64,000 nucleotides of DNA from Chryseobacterium viscerum (lineage in GTDB: Bacteria > Bacteroidota > Bacteroidia > Flavobacteriales > Weeksellaceae). The notes beneath the pieces are model-generated. The model did not search any database and was not told where the DNA came from. It saw only the letters and a program-made list of their open reading frames with translations. The stretch lies in NCBI RefSeq assembly GCF_002899945.2, contig NZ_PPEG02000004.1, forward strand, positions 1 to 64,000, read 5' to 3'. Shown here piece by piece: positions 35,437-43,517 of this stretch. Position numbers and translations under genes: made by a program. Within the stretch, counting starts at the first letter, position 1; every line of letters begins with the position of its first letter.

Positions 35437-37236
35437 ATGCAACAAAACAACGGAATCGATAAGAAGCAAATGATTAGTTTCGCGGTTTTATGCCTTGTTC
35501 TCTTCGGTTTTATGTTCTATTTCCAGAACAAACAAACGAAAGAAGCTGAGTTAAAAGCTCAGGAGCAGAAAACGGAACAGGTAAAAAATGCCGTAAAACA
35601 AACTCAGGCAAACAATATCAATCCAAATGTAACTCCTAACGCAATCCAGACGGCAAGCCTTGGAAATAATGAGTTGAAACTTGAATTTTCAAGCTTAGGA
35701 GGACAGGTTTCCAAAGTGGAGCTTTTAAAGTATAAAGCTTACAACCACAAAACAGACAATGCAGATCAGCCACTTTATCTGATCAATAAAAATAACTCAA
35801 ACTACGGTTTTCAGTTTAAAGATAAAACAGGAAAGGTTGTCAATACTAAAGATTTAGTTTTCTCACCTACTGTTAATGGAAATGCAGTAACCTTAACTGC
35901 AGATTACAATGGTGCTGTAATTCAGTTTATTTACACACTACTTCCTAAATACACTCTTGATTTTAAAGTGAGAACTCAGGGGCTTTCAAAAATTACTTCA
36001 GATAACAAAGCAGATTTCATCTGGGATTATAATGTAAGAAACTTAGAGAAGGGTAGAGCTCAGGAGCAGTCTCACTCAGAATTCTCTTATGCTTTCAATA
36101 ATTATAAAGACTATGATTATGATGGAAGAACGACAATGGAGGAGGAAAAGGAAACCCTTAACTGGATTGGTGTAAAGCAGCAGTTTTTTACTTCAGTGAT
36201 TGAAGCTAAAAACGGATTTACTCACAGTAAAGGAAATCAGGAGAATGTTGAAGAAGGAGAATATTTGAAGAAATTAAACTATGAAGGTTTTGTTCAAATG
36301 ACCGGAAGTGAGCTGAACCAGGATTTCACTTGGTACTTCATGCCGTTGGATTTACCATTGCTTAAATCTTATGATAAAAACTTTGATGAAATTCTTCCAT
36401 TAGGATGGTCATTTATCGGAGCGATGAACCGTTACTTCTTCATGTGGTTATATGGTATTATTGCTGCCTGGGGATTATCTGCAGGTTGGGTAATTTTTGT
36501 AATGACAATCATTGTGAAGCTGATCCTGTCACCAATTATGTATAAGCAGCATAAATTGAGTGCAATGATGAAAGTAATCCGTCCGGAAATTGATGAAGCG
36601 AATGCTAAGTTCAAGGATGCAGATCCAATGAAAAAGCAACAGGCTACCATGGAGATCTACAGAAAAGCTGGAGTGAATCAGATGGCGGGATGTTTACCTG
36701 CGTTGGTTCAGATTCCAATCTTCTATGCGTTGTTCCGTTTCTTCCCGAACTTTATTGATCTTAGAGGACAAGGGTTCTGGTTTGCAAAGGATTTGACAGC
36801 ATATGATGATTTGATCAAGCTTCCATTTAAAGTTCCTTTCCTTGGAGATCACTTGAGTATTTTTGCATTAGCTTGTACAGTTGTTATTTTGATCTATACA
36901 GTAATGACTTCAGGAAATATGCAGCAGCCTCAACAGGAGGGAATGCCGAATATGAAAGTATTAATGTATATCTTCCCGATTACATTCCTATTCTTCCTGA
37001 ATACATCAGCTTCAGGTCTTTCATGGTATTATTTTGTATCGAATGCGATTAACATCTTAATTATCCTTGTTATTAAATATGTGATTCTGGATGAGAAGAA
37101 AATTCATGCTCAGATTCAATCTAATAAGGAAAAACCAAAAGCAGAAGGTAAGTTCCAGAAGAGAATGAGAGAAATGATGGAAAAAGCTCAGGAGCAACAA
37201 CAGGTTCAGGGGCAGCAAAAAAATAAAAAGAAATAA
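35437..37236 (+). CDS. yidC: Membrane protein insertase YidC
   Basis: 599 residues. YidC inserts proteins into the inner membrane, alone or with SecYEG. The N-terminal signal-anchor (MISFAVLCLVLFGFMFYFQNK) is followed by a large periplasmic domain and then the conserved core: GWSFIGAMNRYFFMWLYG, the cytoplasmic hairpin MYKQHKLSAMMKVI, GCLPALVQIPIFYALFR and SGLSWYYFVSNAINILI. A lysine-rich C-terminal tail (QQKNKKK) is usual for ribosome contact. The length is typical of Bacteroidota. It is followed by a bidirectional terminator. Confidence 0.98.
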   Translation: MQQNNGIDKKQMISFAVLCLVLFGFMFYFQNKQTKEAELKAQEQKTEQVKNAVKQTQANNINPNVTPNAIQTASLGNNELKLEFSSLGGQVSKVELLKYKAYNHKTDNADQPLYLINKNNSNYGFQFKDKTGKVVNTKDLVFSPTVNGNAVTLTADYNGAVIQFIYTLLPKYTLDFKVRTQGLSKITSDNKADFIWDYNVRNLEKGRAQEQSHSEFSYAFNNYKDYDYDGRTTMEEEKETLNWIGVKQQFFTSVIEAKNGFTHSKGNQENVEEGEYLKKLNYEGFVQMTGSELNQDFTWYFMPLDLPLLKSYDKNFDEILPLGWSFIGAMNRYFFMWLYGIIAAWGLSAGWVIFVMTIIVKLILSPIMYKQHKLSAMMKVIRPEIDEANAKFKDADPMKKQQATMEIYRKAGVNQMAGCLPALVQIPIFYALFRFFPNFIDLRGQGFWFAKDLTAYDDLIKLPFKVPFLGDHLSIFALACTVVILIYTVMTSGNMQQPQQEGMPNMKVLMYIFPITFLFFLNTSASGLSWYYFVSNAINILIILVIKYVILDEKKIHAQIQSNKEKPKAEGKFQKRMREMMEKAQEQQQVQGQQKNKKK

Positions 37237-37254
37237 TTTCCTTTATTATAACGT

Positions 37255-37294
37255 AAAAAAAGAGAAGCAATTATTCAATTGCTTCTCTTTTTTT
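37255..37294. terminator. Bidirectional terminator between yidC and rnhB
   Basis: AGAGAAGCAATT and AATTGCTTCTCT form a 12-bp stem with loop ATTC, with an A-run before and a T-run after, so it can stop transcripts from both convergent genes. Confidence 0.9.
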
Positions 37295-37367
37295 ATGCTT
37301 ACTATTTAGAATAATTTTAAATTTATAATCAGTGTGTGAGAATTTAATAAATGAAAATCATTTGTTT

Positions 37368-37952
37368 TCAATCATATTTCAGTCTGAAGGATTGTCTGTG
37401 ATGTAGGGTTGGACCATGCTTGATAAGGGCTTCCTGATGTTTTTTGGTTGCATAGCCAAAATTGGTGTCCCATCCATATTCAGGATGTTCTTCATGAAGC
37501 TGGATCATTAATCTATCTCTGTAATTTTTGGCAAGAATTGATGCTGCAGCAATGGATAAAACCTTAGAATCTCCTTTAATAATACATTGATGTGGAATAT
37601 AATTATAAGGATGGAATTTGTTCCCATCCACTAAAATAAGTTCCGGGGTTATCGTGAGATTATCCAAGGCACGATGCATGGCATGAATGCTTGCATTGAG
37701 AATATTATGCTCATCAATAAACGAAGGGGGAAGCTCTGCGATAGCATAGTTTTTCACATTGTCCTTGATATAACTATCCAGTTCCATGCGGGTTTTGAAC
37801 GTTAATTTTTTAGAATCATTAACCAGATTTTGCTTGAAATCATCGTCTAAAATTACCGCTGCCGCCACTACTGGCCCGCTTAAACATCCTCTTCCAACTT
37901 CATCACATCCCGCTTCGATGTAAAGGTTTGACCAGTTTTTTATTAGCTCCAT
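37368..37952 (-). CDS. rnhB: Ribonuclease HII
   Basis: 194 residues. RNase HII removes ribonucleotides and RNA primers from DNA-RNA hybrids. The active-site acidic motif CDEVGRGCLSGPVVAAAVIL opens the protein; LILVDGNKF carries the third Asp, and GDSKVLSIAAASILAKNYRD and HPEYGWDTNFGYATKKH follow, the latter typical of bacterial HII. The length is standard. It is convergent with yidC. Confidence 0.97.
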   Translation of the reverse strand: MELIKNWSNLYIEAGCDEVGRGCLSGPVVAAAVILDDDFKQNLVNDSKKLTFKTRMELDSYIKDNVKNYAIAELPPSFIDEHNILNASIHAMHRALDNLTITPELILVDGNKFHPYNYIPHQCIIKGDSKVLSIAAASILAKNYRDRLMIQLHEEHPEYGWDTNFGYATKKHQEALIKHGPTLHHRQSFRLKYD

Positions 37953-38400
37953 ATTTTATTTAGAAAAAGAAATGTAAAATTATAAAAAACTAATGTATTA
38001 ATTATATAAAGAATTTTTTTTCATCGTTTAAAACGGGATTATGAATTTACTCTTTTATGACAATTTTTATTGATGATATTCTTATTGTTGGTGAGATTTG
38101 TGCTTTTTTCCCTGTTTTGTGAAGAAAAAAGAATTAAAGTTTGTAGTACGTGTTTTACAGTTTTGTGGTGGTTTCTTTTTTTTTTATTGCTTAAATGTAT
38201 GTATGATGGGTGTTTTGTTGTCTTTTTTTCTCTAGTATTATTGAAAAGGTGTTAAATGAATAATGTTGATATATTGTAAAATTATTGATTGTTTTTATTT
38301 TAAATATTTGTTAAAATATTTATTTTTAACAAATATTAGTATTTTATTAGGTGTTTTTATTGGTAATAGTTTAAAATTTTATATTTTTTTAAGAAATTGT
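37953..38400. other. AT-rich region upstream of the first SusC gene
   Basis: Between rnhB and the susC promoter there is nearly 450 bp of very AT-rich, T-rich DNA on the plus strand. Two open frames of about 60 codons occur in it, but they are mostly Phe, Leu, Val and Cys codons from T-runs and lack plausible starts or domains, so I do not call genes. The DNA may hold regulator binding sites for the SusCD genes. Confidence 0.5.
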
Positions 38401-38431
38401 TTTGTGTTTTTAAGAAAGTTTTACAAATTTG
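38401..38431 (+). promoter_or_regulatory. Promoter of SusCD unit 1
   Basis: TTTG (38401-38404), 19 bases, then CAAATTTG (38424-38431), a one-base variant of the -7 element TAnnTTTG. The spacer ends TTAAGAAAGTTTTA, identical to the promoter of unit 2. The start codon is 27 bases downstream. Confidence 0.75.
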
Positions 38432-38458
38432 TAGCCTGTAAAAAATAATTGAAATAAC

Positions 38459-41400
38459 ATGAAGAAATTAACAACTAGTGTACTTATAGTAGCACTCTCT
38501 TCATCTTTTTTTATTGCAAATGCCCAAGAAAAAGGGGGAGATACAATAAAAACTAAGACTATTGAAGAAGTTGTAGTTACTGGTGCCTTAGGTATTAAGA
38601 AAAAGGTTGATGCCATTACCAATGCACAACAAGTAGTAGGTACTAAGGAATTAAACCAGGCCTCTGCTCCGAATGCAGTTCAGGCTCTAACAGGTAAAGT
38701 ATCTGGGTTGCAGATTACGCAAACGGATAACAGTGTAGGAGCATCAAGTAGGATTGTAATCAGAGGAAATAAATCAATTTCAGGGGGGAATGAAGCTCTA
38801 GTTGTAATTGATAATGTAATTTCTTCTGCTTCTGTTTTAGCTCAGTTACCACCAGAGGTGATTGAAAACGTAAACGTAATTAAAGGACTTCAAGGAGCTG
38901 CTCTTTATGGACAGCAAGGGGTAAATGGGGTTATTATTGTAACAACTAAAAAAGGAGCAAAGGGGGAAAAGATGCAGTTTACGCTGACATCTTCAATCCA
39001 AATGAGCCAAGCTTTCAAATTTCCTATCATACAAAAGCAATATGGTAAGGGGTATCCTCATGAGCCAGCTTTTAGTGCTGGGGATCCAAATTATAATGGA
39101 ACAACTTACGTGCCTTTTGAAAATATGTCCTGGGGTCCTGCTTACAATGATCCAAATATTGGAGGACAAATGGTTCCATCAGGGTTACCACAGGCAGATG
39201 GTAGTTTTATCTATGAAAAATATGCTCCTGTAGACAACCACTTCTCGAAGTTTTTCAAAAATGGTGTGATTTTACAAAATGGAGTTACTATTAATTCTGG
39301 AGGAGCAGATTCTTATGCAATGTTGTCCATTAACAGATTAGAAAATGACTTTGTTGTTGAAGGTGACCAATTAAGACAGAATAGTTTCTTATTGAAAGCA
39401 GGGAAAAAGCTGGATAAATTAAGAATAGATGGAACTGTTAACTACATCAGTAAGGTTACTAACCAATCTAGCGCAGATTTATATAGCGATATCCTTCAAA
39501 TGCCTTCAATGAATGATATTAGAAAATACAGAAATTCTGGCGTTGCAGGAGGGTTGTCTGCTTTTACAAAGAACCCTTATTATCAATTAGAACATACAAG
39601 ACAAAATACTGTTAATGATTATTTATCAGGAATCTTATCATTGCAGTATGATTTTAATAAAAATATTAATTTAACATATACTGGAAACTTATATTTAAAT
39701 AATTCCAGATCTGATAATCATGATGATGGTTTCAAAGCGAGCCAAGTGTACAATGGAAGTGGACTTGTGTTAGATGGTGGAACATTGCAGGATTATACAG
39801 GGAGCTCTAACTTTGATTCGTACTATATCAACCGTACTGTTAGTACAAGAAGTTATTATGGTGACTTAATGTTAAACTTTAATTATGACCTTACGGATAA
39901 TATTAATTTGAAGTTAAACATTGGTAACAATATTCAGGATAGCTATAGAACTGCCAGATCAATGGGAGGGACAAACTTAGTTGTTCCGGGATGGTATGAC
40001 ATCAGAAACGTTACAAACCTTATTCAGCCAGGAAACTCGGCAGGTGCAACTGTGTTGGATAACATTCTTTTTGAGAATACAACAACAAGACAGAGAACTG
40101 TTGCTGGATTTGCCAATTTAGATTTATCTTACAAAGATTACTTATTCTTGAACTCTACTTTCAGAATTGAAGAAAGTTCTGTATTGTCTACCTATTATAA
40201 TGGACAAGTTCATAATAAGTCATATCCGTATTACTCTGTAGGTCTTTCATTTGTTCCTACAAAAGCTTTTGAAGCTTTGAAGGGTAATAATATTATCAAT
40301 TACATCAAAATTGCGCCAGGATATACTAGGGTAGGTAATACATCTGGTGTACTGCCTTATGATACTTCCAATGTAGGTATTGCTCCTGCAGGATATCCTT
40401 TCCCAAATCTACCAGGATATGGAATAGATGCTACGCAAACTAATAGAACAATTAGACCTGAGTTTATTTCTACATATGACTTGAATGTTCAGTTAGGTTT
40501 CTTAAATGATCGTATTACACTAGAGGGGTCAATTTATCAGTCAGATACTAAAGATTTGATTACTAATGCAAACGTTTCAAATGCTTCAGGAATCAGTAAC
40601 CTGAAAGATAATTTTGGTAAAACCAGAATGAGAGGATTTGAAATTGACCTAGGGATTACTCCATTTAAATCTCAAAACTTTACTTGGAATGTAAGAGCTT
40701 CTTTTGCTAAATCAAGATCTACTGTGCTTGATTTACCAAACGGATTGGATGAAGTTGCTCTTGCGGTACCATTTACAACTGTTGGAATTGGAGTATTTGC
40801 AGTTAAAGGTTCTGATCTTCAGGTTATCAAAGCAACAACTTTCCAGAGAGATGATCAAGGAAGAGTTATTGTAGGAGCTGATGGAGTTCCATTGCAAAAT
40901 ACTACATTAAGCAGTATGGGTAGAGTAACTCCGGATTATACGCTTGGATTTAATACTTCACTTAAATTTAAAGGCTTTACGCTTTCTGCTACGATGGACT
41001 ATCGTAAGGGAGGTAAATTTGCTTCATTTAGTAAGAGTCTCTTGACGTTTACTGGAGCTAGCGAAGAAACTGCTGGTTTTGATAGAAGTAAAGGATATGT
41101 GATTCCTAACTCAGTTCAGATGGTGGGCGGACAATATGTTCAGAACAATACGCCTGTTGGAGGAACTGCAGACTATGATGGTGTAGCTGGATATTTCAGT
41201 TCGCAATCTTTACAAAGATTGGGTGAGCCGATGGTATTAGATGCTACTGCGTTCAAAGTAAGAGAAATTGCTTTATCTTATGATGTTCCGAAATCAGTAT
41301 TATCATCAACTTTTGTAACGGGTATTACTGTAGGTTTATTTGCTAGAAATCCATTCTTTGTATATTCAAAAGAAAACAGAAACTATGCAGATCCTGAAAC

Positions 41401-41494
41401 TTCTTATACAAGTGGAAATGGAGCAGGTATTGCACTTGCTGAGCAATATCCATCTCAAAGATCTTTTGGAATTAACCTAAAAGCGACATTCTAA
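38459..41494 (+). CDS. SusC/RagA-family TonB-dependent outer-membrane transporter, unit 1
   Basis: 1011 residues with a signal peptide ending ANAQ. A TonB-box-like TIEEVVVTG comes straight after it, with no CarboxypepD-type N-terminal extension, then the plug domain (NAVQALTGKVSGLQI, GSSRIVIRGNKSISG, ENVNVIKGLQGAALYG) and the 22-strand barrel, ending in the aromatic AFKVREIALSYD and LKATF. It forms the outer-membrane channel with its SusD partner, 15 bp downstream. No glycosidase or peptidase lies nearby, so the substrate is unknown. It resembles the product of 43518-46475. Confidence 0.95.
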   Translation: MKKLTTSVLIVALSSSFFIANAQEKGGDTIKTKTIEEVVVTGALGIKKKVDAITNAQQVVGTKELNQASAPNAVQALTGKVSGLQITQTDNSVGASSRIVIRGNKSISGGNEALVVIDNVISSASVLAQLPPEVIENVNVIKGLQGAALYGQQGVNGVIIVTTKKGAKGEKMQFTLTSSIQMSQAFKFPIIQKQYGKGYPHEPAFSAGDPNYNGTTYVPFENMSWGPAYNDPNIGGQMVPSGLPQADGSFIYEKYAPVDNHFSKFFKNGVILQNGVTINSGGADSYAMLSINRLENDFVVEGDQLRQNSFLLKAGKKLDKLRIDGTVNYISKVTNQSSADLYSDILQMPSMNDIRKYRNSGVAGGLSAFTKNPYYQLEHTRQNTVNDYLSGILSLQYDFNKNINLTYTGNLYLNNSRSDNHDDGFKASQVYNGSGLVLDGGTLQDYTGSSNFDSYYINRTVSTRSYYGDLMLNFNYDLTDNINLKLNIGNNIQDSYRTARSMGGTNLVVPGWYDIRNVTNLIQPGNSAGATVLDNILFENTTTRQRTVAGFANLDLSYKDYLFLNSTFRIEESSVLSTYYNGQVHNKSYPYYSVGLSFVPTKAFEALKGNNIINYIKIAPGYTRVGNTSGVLPYDTSNVGIAPAGYPFPNLPGYGIDATQTNRTIRPEFISTYDLNVQLGFLNDRITLEGSIYQSDTKDLITNANVSNASGISNLKDNFGKTRMRGFEIDLGITPFKSQNFTWNVRASFAKSRSTVLDLPNGLDEVALAVPFTTVGIGVFAVKGSDLQVIKATTFQRDDQGRVIVGADGVPLQNTTLSSMGRVTPDYTLGFNTSLKFKGFTLSATMDYRKGGKFASFSKSLLTFTGASEETAGFDRSKGYVIPNSVQMVGGQYVQNNTPVGGTADYDGVAGYFSSQSLQRLGEPMVLDATAFKVREIALSYDVPKSVLSSTFVTGITVGLFARNPFFVYSKENRNYADPETSYTSGNGAGIALAEQYPSQRSFGINLKATF

Positions 41495-41509
41495 AATATT
41501 AAAAAAATT

Positions 41510-43108
41510 ATGAAAAATATAAAAATAACGACAGCGGTTTTATCCATAACCATGTTATTTGCTTCAGTATCATGTGATAAATACCTTGATATCAACGAAG
41601 ATCCTAACAATATTTCAATTGATAAAGTTACTCCAAATGAATTGCTTCCAGTTGGAATAACATTAACTTATGCAAAGCAATCCCAGACGTTAAATAGATT
41701 TGCGAGTGTCGTAATGAACTCAACGGCTGGAAACTCATTGGTATATGGAGCTCCATTTATTGATGATTATAAACCCAATGTTTCCAATACATTTTATAAT
41801 GATGTTTGGGATAATCTTTTCAAAGGGGTAGCTAATTTTGATAAAATCATTACTTATAATGATCCGGGTAATCAGTATGTTCAGCATAAAGCTATGGCTA
41901 AAATCATGAAAGCTAATTATGTTCAGATTTTAACTGATTTATATGGTGACATGCCTTATTCTCAAGCTTTTAAAGGACAAGATAATTTGACTCCTAAATA
42001 TGATAAAGGTGAAGATATTTATAAGGCTTCTATTACAGATATAGATGACGCTATTAAATCATTAGAATCAGGTTCAGGAAATAGCCCAAGTAGTGATATT
42101 GTTTTTAGAGGAGACACGGATAAATGGATCGCTTTTGGTAATACATTAAAATTAAGATTTCTGTTAAGAATGTCTAACGTAACAGGTGACATGGCTGCTT
42201 ATAGAGATCAAAAATTAGCAGCACTTAGTGGAGCTGATTTTATTGACGAAGATGTTTTAGAAAACCCAGGATACTCTGCTGCTAACGATGCACAACAAAA
42301 TCCATTTACCAATTTCTTTGTATATCTGAGCTCAGGAACAAGAGCTGCAAACTATTCTATCAATGTAGCTTCTGAACATGCAGCTATTATTTTAAATGGT
42401 AACGCTGGTGGAGATGCTCGCCCGGTTTATCAGAAGTTTAATGGAATTGTAGATGGTAGAAGCGCAAGAATGTTTGGTCTTGTAGGAGGTAAAGTTTCAG
42501 GTATCAGACAAGGTAATTTACCAGGCCAGCCAGGGGTACCAGCAGCTATTTCAAGATTTAGTTATGGTATTACAATTGGTCAAGGTTCTCCTAAATTATT
42601 GCCAAGTGGTGATGTAGATGTTGCAGATTATGTTGCTAAAGCATCAGCTAAACCTGGTTGTATTATGACTAGAGCCGAATCTAAATTCTTACAAGCAGAG
42701 GCTGCTTTGAGATATCCAGGTTTATTCTCTGACGGAGCAGGTAATTTTACTGCTGCTGTTACTGCTTCTTACAGCTTCTTTGGAGCTACTGGAGCTCCGG
42801 CTTATCTTACTGCAATACAGAGTGTTGCTGGTCTAGGATGGACAGGAACTAATGCTAACAAATTAGAAGCAATTATGACTCAAAAATGGATTGCTTTAAC
42901 GGGTGTTAATCCAGAGCAGTCATTCTTTGATTATACAAGAACTGGCTTCCCTGTGACGCCATTAGCTACAATAGCATCTAACCCAAAACCGAACAGATTG
43001 ATTTATCCTCTTTCTGAATATATTGGTAATGCGAGTAATGTACCTGCTATTAGTAATGCAGATGTATTTAGCAAAAATCAGTATACCCCTTTCTGGGCTA
43101 GAAACTAA
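41510..43108 (+). CDS. SusD/RagB-family surface lipoprotein, unit 1
   Basis: 532 residues. The signal MKNIKITTAVLSITMLFASVSC ends in a lipobox, followed by DKYLDINEDPNNIS, the usual SusD N-terminus. Helical TPR-like segments follow (AMAKIMKANYVQILTDLYGDMPYSQAF) and the C-terminal LTGVNPEQSFFDYTRTGFP closes the substrate lid. It belongs to the SusD-like group that has the DLYGDMPY motif. It binds the nutrient on the cell surface and caps the SusC barrel. A short gap and likely co-transcription link it to the SusC gene. A strong terminator follows. Confidence 0.95.
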   Translation: MKNIKITTAVLSITMLFASVSCDKYLDINEDPNNISIDKVTPNELLPVGITLTYAKQSQTLNRFASVVMNSTAGNSLVYGAPFIDDYKPNVSNTFYNDVWDNLFKGVANFDKIITYNDPGNQYVQHKAMAKIMKANYVQILTDLYGDMPYSQAFKGQDNLTPKYDKGEDIYKASITDIDDAIKSLESGSGNSPSSDIVFRGDTDKWIAFGNTLKLRFLLRMSNVTGDMAAYRDQKLAALSGADFIDEDVLENPGYSAANDAQQNPFTNFFVYLSSGTRAANYSINVASEHAAIILNGNAGGDARPVYQKFNGIVDGRSARMFGLVGGKVSGIRQGNLPGQPGVPAAISRFSYGITIGQGSPKLLPSGDVDVADYVAKASAKPGCIMTRAESKFLQAEAALRYPGLFSDGAGNFTAAVTASYSFFGATGAPAYLTAIQSVAGLGWTGTNANKLEAIMTQKWIALTGVNPEQSFFDYTRTGFPVTPLATIASNPKPNRLIYPLSEYIGNASNVPAISNADVFSKNQYTPFWARN

Positions 43109-43137
43109 TTTTTATAATTACAATTTTAATATATTTT

Positions 43138-43159
43138 ACCGCCTTCGGGCGGTTTTTTT
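43138..43159 (+). terminator. Terminator of SusCD unit 1
   Basis: ACCGCC and GGCGGT pair across a TTCG tetraloop, followed by a T-run. The hairpin is the same as the one at 48465-48489 that ends unit 2. Confidence 0.92.
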
Positions 43160-43462
43160 CGTTTAAAGGGGGAATTCTTTTCACAATATAAAAATATGTC
43201 TAGCATAGTACATTGGGCGTTTACAACTATTTTCTCTCTTTTTTTAGTTTTCAAGTCATTGATATTCAATTTGTTTTAATGGGAATGTGTTGCGATTTAT
43301 GATAGATAATATCAATTTAAATGATTGTTATTATTTCTTAAAAAAAAATAAGATTTAAATGGATTGTTTTTGTTAAATATTTTGTTTTTAACTTATTTTA
43401 ATAGTTGTTTCGTTGTTTTTGTTTTAAAATATTGAAATAAATGTATTTTTTTTAGATTTTGC
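43160..43462. other. AT-rich region between the two SusCD units
   Basis: About 300 bp with no gene that I can support. It is T-rich on the plus strand like the region before unit 1, and leads into the second susC promoter. It may carry operator sites. Confidence 0.5.
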
Positions 43463-43493
43463 TTTGTGATATTAAGAAAGTTTTACAAATTTG
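43463..43493 (+). promoter_or_regulatory. Promoter of SusCD unit 2
   Basis: TTTG (43463-43466), 19 bases, CAAATTTG (43486-43493). The segment TTAAGAAAGTTTTA plus the palindrome TACAAATTTGTA is shared with the promoter of unit 1; the start codon is 24 bases downstream. Confidence 0.75.
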
Positions 43494-43517
43494 TAAAGTC
43501 ACAAAAATTAATTTGAT

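Noticed and set aside
37953..38458. Two open frames of about 60 codons before the first susC gene
   Set aside because: They are T-run artefacts, mostly Phe and Leu codons, with no domain, no convincing start context and no conserved motif.
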